NCBI GenBank assembly: GCA_905250075.1
Contig: CAJNOP010000014.1
Location: 2,071,691 to 2,135,690, forward strand
Direction: 5' to 3'
Origin: Rotaria sp. Silwood1
Lineage: Eukaryota > Rotifera > Eurotatoria > Philodinida > Philodinidae
Length of the DNA: 64,000 bases
Shown piece after piece: positions 50,091-60,900 of this stretch. The position numbers and the translations under genes were made by a program. A model generated the notes under the pieces. That model was not told where the DNA came from and made no database searches. It worked only from the letters and a program-made list of their open reading frames with translations. Position 1 is the first letter of the stretch. Every line of letters starts with the position of its first letter.

Positions 50091-50899
50091 TGACTGAAAA
50101 GTGATTAATTATTTTTCAGTCTAAATAATACAATTTCAGATTTTTGCATTTATAAACTATTACATTGAATATATTAAGAATGATAACTAGTGATATATTG
50201 ATTTACCATTGTTGTTGTTTAATGAACACTAAAATTGCATGAACTGATCAAATATTAATTTTTCGAAATAATCAATATCAGTATTTCAAAGTTTATCGAG
50301 CTATATAATAGCACATTAAGATCTATTGTAAAAACAATAAATTCGTACAGCAGGCTAATTCGTCTATTAAATCAATGATTAGAATAATAATAATAACAGA
50401 TGATTGAAAAACATCGAATAAACAACAAAAAGAACGGCAAGACAAATAAAACTAACACGCTAGTAAATTCTTTTCAAAATAAAGAAGTGATAAGTAAAGT
50501 CGTATCTAAAATGATCGATTATTCTTGGAAGGCAATTATAGTTTGTTAAAAATTTTTCATTTTACATATTTTGTATTAATATAAGGAAGCCACATGGGAA
50601 TGTTTCATATCTTGACTTCAAACAAGTTGCAATGATAAGCTCTTTTAATCTAATCCTGGCACAACTATTGTAGAAGAAAATTTCATCGTTTGTTTTATTT
50701 ATATTTAAATGCAATCAATTTCGCATATGATATTTTTTTTCCAAATCAATGAACAATTAGATAAAATTTGATTACTGTAATTGATTACTACTTCTGTTAA
50801 TCACATGAACTCAATATCCGACTAATTTATAATTATTCTTCATTTAAGATAATATGTGTTTTTGATCACTCGGATTTTGACGGTAATTTCCAACTTTAG

Positions 50900-52825
50900 A
50901 TGTCTTATGTTTACTATCTTAAACGACTTTTTCATCTTACACCAAAACATGATCAATCGTTAATTATTCGCAATGTAGCTTATTTTTCTGGTTCTGATGC
51001 ACATACCAATAATAAATTGGATATTTTTCTTCCTTGTCCTAACACAAATTTATCAATAAGAACAGCAGATGAGCAACAAGCAACAAGTAAAAAGCAAATT
51101 CCTATTATTGTTCATATTCATGGTGGTGGTTGGGTTCGTGGTAATCGTACAGATGAGTGGCGTGGTGGTCCAACTGTAGGTCGAACATGTGCTCATGAAG
51201 GTTTCGTTGGTATAGTTGCCTCCTATCGTTTAGCACGTATATCTCTTATATCATTTATTGCTTGGTCATTTGTTTTTGGTCTTGTTGTGATTATTATTGG
51301 ACTTAGTTTACTGTCATGGCAATTTATAACTGGTTATGTAGCATTTATGACCTTTGCTTACGCTTATAATTTTCTGTATAGAGTGCGCATACCAGTCAAT
51401 GTTGAACATGTAAGTGAACTTGTTATTAACGCCAAAAAAAAAGAGGCAGGTTAATGTTTTCTGAATAACTTTTGTTCGGAATGAGATGTCTGACCAATCA
51501 AATGAGTTTTGGTCGGAAATTTTGAACATCATTTTCTGGAAAACTGTCCAGTTCGGTTTTGATTTATGTTGTGACTAATCTATATTAAAAAAAAAACTTT
51601 TCTCTTTCATTCTATGCAGAACCATCGTGTCTAAATCATTCTCCGCAAGAGTTACACGAATTTTTCGAAGCCTCTAATGTCGACCTAGTGATCCTAGAAC
51701 ACTCCAAAATAATCTAAGACATGCATCATTTACTACACTGAGTCAAACACTAATACTTGTATGTAGTTTCAAAACGATCTCAAATCATTATATCAAGACC
51801 TTTGAAAAATTAACTGTCCATGATATAGAAGCAAAACATCAGATTTCAAGTATTCTTTATAGAGTGATTCTAGATCGTTTTGAAACTAAAAACAAACATA
51901 ACAGCTCGAATCATTGTAGTGAATTACGCATGTCTTGACTTCTTTCACAGGGTTTCGAGGTCATTAGACCGAAACTAGGGATCTTCGAAAAATCCGTGTA
52001 ACTCTTGAGTAGAACACGTTAGACATGGTCAATTTGTGTAGAGCAAAAGAAAAGAGTTTTTTTCTATCGAACAATCACAGCTTTAGTTAAAAACCACCTG
52101 AAAAGTTCTCTAGAAAACTTTTTTCAAAAATTCTTCACAAGAAGTCATATAATTGAGCAACTGTCTTATTCTTGTCGAAAGTTACTGAGAAAACATTGAC
52201 TTGCCTTATATTTTATCCTCAATAATCGATTAATACAATTGATAAAAATATGTATGTCTTTCAGATGATGGATGATTTGTGTCGCGTACTTGTATATATT
52301 CGTGATCATATAAATGACTACTGTCCAGATGCTGATCCAAATCAAATATTTCTTTCTGGTCATTCAGCTGGTGCACATCTGGTTAGTTTACTTGTTCTTG
52401 ATAAATCTCATTTACGACGTCATGAATTTCCTTTGTCAATAATACGTGGTGTTATATCTATGAGTGGCATATATAGTCTAGCAAATCCAGTACATGATTC
52501 AAAAAATAATATACGTAATTTAATATTTCTCATATTTTATTCCAATAATTTACTTTATCCTGAAGGAAAACAAATGACTGAATATTCACCAATTGAATAT
52601 ATAAAACAAGATGACGAAATACCACCATTTTTAGTTATGTCTGCACAATTTGATATGGGTTTAGAAATTGATGCAAAACGTTTTGTAGAAAAACTTCAAA
52701 ATTATCAACATTCTGTTGATTATGTTACTGTTAATAGTACACATGGAACAATTGCAACTAAATTTGCAAAAAATGATGCACATAAACATTTTTTTACATT
52801 CATTCGTCAGCATATGAATTATTAA
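50900..52825 (+). CDS. Membrane alpha/beta-hydrolase, isoprenylcysteine methylesterase-like
   Basis: Exons 50900-51409 and 52265-52825, both phase 0; 356 residues. The oxyanion-hole motif HIHGGGWVRGN, the nucleophile elbow FLSGHSAGAHL, an acidic residue in SAQFDMGLE and the histidine in NSTHGTIA form a credible catalytic triad of the HGGGW lipase/esterase group. Plant isoprenylcysteine alpha-carbonyl methylesterases are the nearest remembered relatives; kynurenine formamidase or arylacetamide deacetylase relatives are alternatives. Unusually, two hydrophobic helices (about residues 115-155) sit between the oxyanion motif and the nucleophile, so it is likely membrane-bound. An acceptor-like TTTAG touches the ATG. 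The single intron holds an inverted-repeat element. Confidence 0.75.
51410..52264. other. Intron of the hydrolase gene
   Basis: Donor GTAAGT (51410), acceptor GTCTTTCAG (52264). About half of it is the inverted-repeat element at 51621-52029. Confidence 0.6.
51621..52029. mobile_element. Long-terminal-inverted-repeat MITE-like element
   Basis: Left arm about 51621-51800 and right arm about 51853-52029 are imperfect reverse complements. Paired landmarks: AAGAGTTACACGAATTTTTCG with its partner near 51990, AAGACATGCATCATT with its partner near 51935, and GTTTCAAAACGATCT with its partner near 51875. The outer ends are ACCAT and ATGGT. No open frame and no clear target-site duplication. Confidence 0.65.
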
Positions 52826-54454
52826 AAAAAAGAAACATAAAAATAATTTATTCTTTCTATTGAGTCATTAAATTAATTGAATAATTCTATCGACTGTTTA
52901 GCTGAATAATAAAAATAGTAATCATTCAGAGACATACTTATCATTATTTCTATATACAAGATTCATATATAAAATTATAATTCTTAAGATTGAAAGAAGA
53001 TGATGCTCATAGAGTTCATCCTTTGTCTTCAGTCTTTCCTATGGAAGATTAAACGTTAAATAAACTTATATAAAAAATATTAATTTTGTATGAGTATAAG
53101 CAAATACAAAAATACAATATGATTCACAATGCTAAAAATAATAAGTGATATTAAAGTTTTGTATCACTTCTGTTTGAAAAAATAGCTCATAATGTCTTCT
53201 TCGAAATTTATTTTTTTTTTAACAGTTTCAATAGAACATAGATAAATAATTAATTTGTTTTCATTATTTTCCATGGCTGACGAGCACTTGCGAAATATTC
53301 TGAAACACTTGTGTCCTTAACTTTTTTTTTCTAAACAACAAAAAAATACTTTTAGTTCAAGTACATAGATCAACAGCCTATTAAAAACCATTCATCGTAT
53401 ACTTTCCAAAAAAGACTGAACTTGACTTCTCCCGAATATTTTCAGACATCGAAGTTCATTGATAACTACTGAATTATTTTGTAATTTATCTTATTCAATC
53501 ATAATTTTAATTCTGAATAGCAATTATCATGTGTGAGATTTTTCTGGAATGATATCATGTGAAATTACTGAATGACAAATCATGTTTTACTAGTTTGTCG
53601 AAATAAATGTGAAAGCGATTTCTTCTATGCAAAAAGGATCAGATAAAATAATAGACGATAATACCTTGTATTTCGATTCCAGATGAAGAAGATTCATTTC
53701 AAGGCTAACAGCTCTGAGATATCTCAGCCTGTTAAGCATTGATTTATTTGTCTTCTTTTTAAAGAAGCATATTATTGATGTATAATTGTTATTTGTCTCA
53801 TCATTAAATATGATTTGATTACTTGTCTTATGAATATATTTCAATGTAATTCGGATTAATAATGGATTACAGCTCCTGATTTAAATATTGACTTTAAACG
53901 AAAACTTGATTGTCCAATAATAAATTAGATACATAATACTATCGATACTATCTGCTTATTTTTCGCATAGGAAAAAAAATAAATATATAATGAGGATACT
54001 CAGTTGTATTGATAATTCATGAGAGGAGGTTTTTTATAGATACGTCAAGCAGGACCTCAAACAAAACGATAATAAAAGAAATCAATTATAATTTTGTCTG
54101 AAATTATTTATGAGATATATTAACAATATATGAATATATCTCTTCAAGAAATATTATTAATAATATTAATGAACAGAACAAAATTACTTCGAAAAATAAG
54201 GTCTCATAAAAAATTAAATTATCCAAAATTATTCACACTAACACCATCTATAATTTTCTATAATCAAAATTTGTGAGAGGTTTATAGTCAAAATTTCATT
54301 TGTTATTTATATCTAATTAGCAAATAAAATAAATCAGCCAATTGTGTTATGCCGAGTTGATCCGCATCATCATTTCAATATATATTTTTTTTTCTATTCC
54401 ATTATATTTGTTCTATTTACGCAATAAAAATATGCCATTTTTTCCCTTAGATAA
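52826..54454. other. Intergenic region between the hydrolase gene and HEXIM
   Basis: AT-rich, with AATAAT/AATAAA-like signals soon after the hydrolase stop. The - strand frame 53590-53844 has no domain. The 3' end is a T-rich tract with TTTTTTCCCTTAG ending at 54450. Confidence 0.45.
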
Positions 54455-57400
54455 ATGCATCCAGTAGGACAACAACAGCAACAACGACGTGGTAATTCAA
54501 CTCGAATGCCATTAATGTATTCAAATTCTTTACCACCTGCACCATTATTATCAGGTCCTCCTCAAACATTACGTTACGGAGTTATTAGTAATTTTCAACA
54601 ATCAACAACGGGAAGTGGTGGTGGTGGAATGAAACATCATCAACGCGGAAGTGGAAATCGTGGTGGTCGAGGATCAACAACAATTCATCGACAACAACGT
54701 CCAACAGCTGGTTCTCGTTATCATCCTTATCAATTTCGACCGCCTTTACCTCCTCAACAACAACGTTCCTATCGTCCAGCACACCCATTACCACGTACAC
54801 CTGCTGCATTGATGGGTAAATATTAATTCATTTCATAATTGAACAAATATTAATTTATATTTAATACTTTTTTAGGTACACCACCTGGTATGTCACAATC
54901 AGAATATGAATTAATTCATTCGGCACAAGTTCAACGTGATAAAAAGAAACTTGATGTATTAGCACCATCGAATACAACACAATTTCTTATACGTGATCAC
55001 AATCGTCAAACACCATCATCAATAGCAACACCAACACCAACTCATCAAACAAGTAAAATAATATGTGGTTTTTTTTCATAATACTAAGCAAATAACTCAG
55101 ATCTAGATAGTATTTTAATAGTCAATGAAGTTTTCTATCTAATACATTATGTAGACAGATTTTTAGAAAAAAAAACAGAACATGGTAGTTACTTAGAGCT
55201 CAGAAGTCTATTTTTATAATAATGCTATTTTAAAGATCACAAAATGAGGGATCATCTTATTTTGTATCCCTTAAAATCCTATTGTTAATAAATAAACTCC
55301 TAGGACCTGAATATTATAGAATTCGCATATACTTAACATTAGACAAGAAAAACACATTGTTGTTACATTTTTTTTTCTATTTAAAGCTCCTTCTCCATCC
55401 ACTACACAAGGTCAACCATCGGTCCCATATGATCAAATGTTCGAAATGAATGATGCTGATGCACAAAGTGATGATACTGAAAGTAATCAAGGTGTCGGTT
55501 TTGGTGATGTTGATCCGTCAGTTGACGATGATTTTAATGATATTTATTATCAATGTCGTTATGAACGTTATGCAGCATTTAGTCGAGCTGCTTTACTTAA
55601 TGAAGTTTTATCACTATGTGCTAATATTGATCGTTTACAACATGAAAAAAGTGAAGTTGAAAAACGTTTACGTGATGTACAACAGCATCTTTATGATTTA
55701 ACAACAGCATCAAATAGTATTCAAGAACGTTCAATACATGATGAAGGAAATCAAGCTCATGAAGATCAAACTCGAGTAAGAAACGAAAAAAGAAATATAG
55801 TTTAATATGCAACTTATTATTTTTTTTGGTAAATTTCAATCGGATTAATATGAATATGTAGTCCAAAGAAACATTACCAGTGATAATACTTCTTTTTATT
55901 CAAGAGATGCTTTCAATTGTTTTAAACTCATTGATGATTTCGAAAGACCATGCGAATAGATTAATTATTTTAAGTATAGTTAAAACAAATTACTATATAG
56001 TAGAAGAATTAACAGAGTTATTAGCGATTGTATATTACATGATAAGTCATCTGTACAATGTTTGACAACAAATCAGAGTATCATTTTCTAAGTTTATTAA
56101 TGAAGGAGAAGGCCGAAGATATAAATCTAAGAAAAGAATCAAACAAGGAAACACATTTAGATGTCGAATGGCATTCAACTTCATATTATTACTATGAGTA
56201 AATCTTGGTGAGATTAAGGAATACTCAAAAGCATTCGAACGTATGGCTTACTGATATCTACTATTTGAGCTCGTATTGTGTTCACAAAGAGATCTCGGAA
56301 AGACTAGAAAAATCCTAAAAGGATTTGTACCCATGAGCCTCTCGTGTTAAGTTGTGACCATGATACTGAACTCTCGATTCACCTTTAGGTATTTACCTAA
56401 AAGTCAAATAAAAGAAATTTCAATCTGAAATTTTGCTTACAGATACATCTAATGACTCTGGAAATATTCTGAAAATTTCAACCGAAAAAATATTCATGTG
56501 TTAAGATAAGGAATTTTAAAAAATGGTCGTTTGCTACAAAACTAGCGTTTAATTGAAAATTCAATATCTTAACAAAACAATATTCTTTTTTGGATGAAAG
56601 TTTTAAGATATTTCCAGAGAAATTTTAGATTGAAATTCTCATATTTGATTTTCTATAAGTACTTAACAGTAAATCGTAAATTTAGTAAAAACAGTCATAA
56701 ATTGGCTATAGTGGTCTATGAGAATAAACCCATTTAGAATTTTTCTAATCTTACTGAGAGCTTTTGGTGAGTTCAAGGCATACCCATAAAAATTAAGACA
56801 AATAGTTTAAATCTAAGATTTTGTGAATAAGTAATTTTAGTAGTTATTATATAGTTCTGAAAATTTCAATAAGAACGAAACATGTCTTTTGTGAGATATT
56901 CAATTTAAGAAAATAAACAGTGATTTATTAAAGAACAACACAATAATCGAATGTACTTGGAAATTGAATACTTTAAGAAAGACATGTTCATTTTTGTTGA
57001 AAATTTTATGAAAGCGGCCAATCAGTAGGCCTTGGATCTGAATCTTTTTCATTTTTTCTTAGTTTCATAAGGGTCTAGTCATAACTATAAGGGGAAGGCA
57101 AACGACATCTAATAGCTAGATATGTTCACTCATAAGAGTCTATCAATTATTAGAGCGTCTTTCAACAGTTCTTTTTTAATTGACTTTTTTTTGCAAAGGA
57201 GGAAACTTTACCAATTGATAAATCTTTTCGAGAATGATCCTTACATCAATATAGTGAGTTTTTCAACAATATGTCGCATTCATTTCTGACTACTTTCGAA
57301 TTTGCAGTATTCAATAGGAATAATTTATTCATAAGAAGTATCATCTTTTGCCAGTATTTTCTATCCGTAGATATTACTATTAAAAATTCTGTTATTCGAC

Positions 57401-57818
57401 AAAGAAAATTTTACTTCTAGTATTTATATTTTATATATGCGAAATGGGAACTCGAAAGTCGATTTTGATGGTCATAGAATCATCTCCCAAACACGTTTTT
57501 ACTTGATGAAGTTCTTTTCTAGGTATCCAGAATTTATAGAAGAATTGAAGAATAAAATTTAACTTTTTACTAAAAGTTTTATTCCATTTGAATATTTATT
57601 GAATTAAAAAATTTTATTTTCAGTTTCAGCCTCCATTAAATGATCAACAACAAAATGATTCGAATAATCCTAATGAAACTAATCATGTAGATGACGAATT
57701 ACAAGCATCAACATCATCTCAACCAATTATAACTGAACATAAAGAAACGGATGAATCATTAATAGAAACAAATGTATCAGAAAATAATGAAAGTGAACAA
57801 CAAATCATTCATGACTAA
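54455..57818 (+). CDS. HEXIM: HEXIM-like inhibitor of P-TEFb (7SK snRNP component), divergent
   Basis: Exons 54455-54815, 54876-55052, 55387-55775, 57624-57818; 1122 nt, 373 residues. HEXIM binds 7SK RNA and then P-TEFb (CDK9/cyclin T), restraining transcription elongation in the nucleus. Recognition rests on LAPSNTTQFLIRDH, matching the HEXIM P-Y-N-T-T-Q-F-L-M-x-D-H core, followed by an acidic region (DADAQSDDTESN, DVDPSVDDDF) and the cyclin-T-binding/coiled-coil segment ERYAAFSRAALLNEVLSL...DRLQHEKSEVEKRL. The N-terminus is Gln/Gly/Arg-rich (RGSGNRGGRG). The usual K-H-R-R-R arginine-rich motif before P-Y-N-T is not present, and Tyr of P-Y-N-T is Ser. A short upstream ATG frame (54432) closes at once, supporting 54455. 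Confidence 0.8.
55053..55386. other. 334-bp HEXIM intron
   Basis: Donor GTAAAA (55053), acceptor TTTAAAG (55386). AT-rich, no feature seen. Confidence 0.5.
56414..56636. repeat. Foldback repeat, family C copy 1
   Basis: Left arm (about 56414-56512) and right arm (about 56562-56636) pair through AATTTCAATCTGAAATTTTGC with its complement near 56620, CTGGAAATATTCTGAAAATTT with its complement near 56600, and TGTGTTAAGATA with its complement near 56565. Confidence 0.55.
56855..57010. repeat. Foldback repeat, family C copy 2
   Basis: GAACGAAACATGTCTTTTG...GATATTCAATTT (56873-56906) is the imperfect reverse complement of AAATTGAATACTTTAAGAAAGACATGTTC (56961-56989). The same core words occur in copy 1 and in the 27.2-kb foldback. 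Confidence 0.55.
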
Positions 57819-57955
57819 GTTTATTATTTTACTTTATTTTTGTTTCGTTTGTATAATTATGTTGTATAGACAAAAAAAATATATATAATGTAGAAGAAAA
57901 AAGAAAAAAAATATTCTCTCAATTGTTTTTTTTTTGTCTTTTCTAGATCATTAAT

Positions 57956-60900
57956 ATGATCCGTCCAAAAACAATTATTAGTATTTTTCTTATTTTGACC
58001 ATATCGATTGTATTCACAGTCGATAGTCTTGCTGTGATGTCAATCGATCTCGGTATAGAATATATGAAAATAGCTATTGTAAAACCTGGTATACCAATGG
58101 AAATTGTATTAAATAAGTAAATTTTGATAATATATATATATATACATATATATTGATGTTCTGTTTGAAATTTATAATTGTTTTTTCGTTAATATAGAGA
58201 AAGTCGTCGAAAAACACCGGTTATTGTTGCTATTAAAGGCAAAGATCGTGAATTTGGTGAAGCAGCTATCTCTCGAGTAAGGATAATTATTATTGTTTGT
58301 TTATTTTCTTTCAAATAAAAGAATATTATCTTTATTTAGTCAAGTAAAATTCCATCACAATCTTATATGTATTTACGTGAATTAGTTGGAAAATCATTAA
58401 ATAATCCGGTTGTTGAACAATATTTAAAACGATTTCCATATTATAAATTAAAAACTGATGCACATACAAATGAACTTGTTTTTGAGCATGATAGGTAAAT
58501 GAAAGTTTATTAATTTCCTTACAGTTCGAAAGAATATAATCTATGAAATTATTTCAATCTTAAGCCAATGAAAGATTCTTAATAGAAGATGATTACACTA
58601 ACAATTGTAGTTGTGTAGAATGCTGAATTATATATGTAAATAATATTCAGAACTATTTCCTGTTCGATGATAAATCGCGAAGACGCTTAAAAATATTAGA
58701 TTTTGTCATTCTGATCATATCAAATTATTTAGTTGATTTCTAATTGAAAAGTTACAATTTTAGCTAACAACATAGATCACACAGAAAATCTCCAAGATTA
58801 CTTTTTTTTTCAATTTTTTATCTAATTTTCCAAACTATATGTATAAAATATCTATTCATGGACATGATAATATAATAGTCTGTAGAGCATAAAGATCATG
58901 ATGGTAGAGAGTTCACCATGGTTGACACACACCTGAAGGTACTATGTTTCGAACCTTGGCACTACCAGTCATGAAATAAATCTGGGCAAGATATGAACAG
59001 CTGTTTGCCTCGGATTATTTATCCGATAGCATGTTGACTACATAATGATTCTTGTGATTAGTCAGTACATATGAAGAACTCAAGGAATCGAGCACGAGAG
59101 TTTTGAGACTGGACGGTCTTCTATCCAGAGCTGTAGTTATTAATCGTTATAGACAAAATATCAGACTGACGAAGTTGTCTTCAAGCAGAATTTGAGTACC
59201 GAAAAGTATTGAAAAGGAGAAATATTCTATTTCCTAAAATTTTAGAGTGAGAGTGTAAACTTATTCAATGTTTGATGACAATCATTAAAAATTTTTCATA
59301 TTTTTAAAAACATTTAAACTGAACATATGAAGATTCATCTATACTTCTCGAATATTTATCTTTGATCATGAATCTTTGAATCAATATACATTCATATGAG
59401 ACGTTGATTGTATAGAGTAATATTTTTTTTATACATAATATAATTTTATTTCTAGTGAAACAAACTATACTGTTGAAGAACTTCTTGCAATGATATTAAA
59501 AAAGGCACGTGAATATGCAACAGATTTTGCTGAACAATCTGTTGATGCTGCTGTTATAACTGTTCCACCATACTTTACACAAACTGAACGACGTGCTATT
59601 AAACGTGCATGTGAATTAGCAAATATAAAATTACTTCAATTAATGAATGATAATACAGCTGTTGCACTTAATTATGGTATATTTCGTCGTAAAGATTTTA
59701 ATTCAACAGGTTCAACTTATTTATTTTATGATATGGGTTCACAATCAACAACATGTACAATAGCAACATATAATATTGTTAAAACAAAAGAAAATGGTTA
59801 TGTTGAAGAAGTACCACAATTAACAATAAAATCAGTTGCATTTGATCGTGATTTAGGTGGTTTAGAATTTCAAATACGTTTACGTGATTATTTAGCAAAA
59901 AAATTTCATGAACATCATCCAAATATAGATTTATTTCAAAATTCCAAAGCATTAACAAAATTATTTCGTGAAGCTGGACGTGCTAAAAATGTTTTAAGTG
60001 CTAATAATGAATATACAGCACAAGTTGAAGGTTTAATTGATGAAATTGATTTTAAACATCGAATAACACGTGAACAATTTGAAAAATTATTTGAAGATCT
60101 TTTTCAACGAGTTAAGCAACCTATTGAAGAAGCACTTAATACAAGTGGAATTACTTTGGTAAGAATCATAGATTTATTTGATAAGAAAAAGTCAAGAAAA
60201 GAGATAAGATACTCAATTAAGGAGAATATTTTCTTTGTTAATATACGAATAAAACAATCTTGAAAATATGAGTAAAAAAGAAAATACAATTGCTAATTAC
60301 GATTTTCTCATTTCAGAATAGGTGCCATCAAAACATTTGAAACTTTCACAATCAACTATTTTCGTTAAGGCTTGCCTTTGTACAAATTTTCAAGGCGAAA
60401 TTTGAAAGTAACTTTTCCTGATATTCCTAAGGAGAAATATTGCATTCTGCTAAAAAATAGAATATCTCGGCAGTCATAAGCTATACGTTCAAACTGTTTT
60501 AAAAGTATTTATAGATTAATAGAATCTACTGAAACGTTTCCTAGTAAATGACACATACAGTTAAATAAACTTAGGTCGCTACCATCAATTCGAGATCAAT
60601 TGATCTTAGAATAAAAATACTAGTTTTTTGTTGTTGGATCTTACAAAAGACTTCTTTTAGCACTTTTCTGGTTGACTATTAATATAAAGAGTTTATATTC
60701 ATCTTTTTTATTGATAAATAATGCTCCATGGATGTTTACTGTGCCATAGATAAGAAACTTTAATCTAGTGTAGTTTTGACTCGTAGCAACGTGGCCAATA
60801 TTTATCACTACCTTCGCATAAATCTTGACTCTTTCGATGGCTATAGTCATGAAATTTTCAGAGCATACTCGATTAGAACAAAATAATAATCGATACTAAA

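Larger units (their letters stand above)
48076..50899. other. SAC1 3' UTR and intergenic region
   Basis: Starts with the SAC1 3' UTR. From about 48.65 to 50.1 kb the base composition is less AT-rich, with repeat family B and its inverted partner at 49.7-50.1 kb. No gene recognised. It ends at an acceptor-like TTTAG (50895-50899) directly before the next ATG. Confidence 0.45.
55776..57623. other. 1.85-kb HEXIM intron with foldbacks
   Basis: Donor GTAAGA, acceptor TTATTTTCAG. Contains two related inverted repeats at 56414-56636 and 56855-57010. The frame at 55880-56065 is not coding. Confidence 0.55.

Noticed and set aside
50900-52825. Horizontal transfer of the hydrolase gene from bacteria
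   Set aside because: Composition and GT-AG intron match the neighbours, and related enzymes exist in eukaryotes; sequence alone gives no positive sign of transfer.
58903-58966. Functional tRNA gene
   Set aside because: Too short and no consistent cloverleaf; kept only as a possible SINE head.
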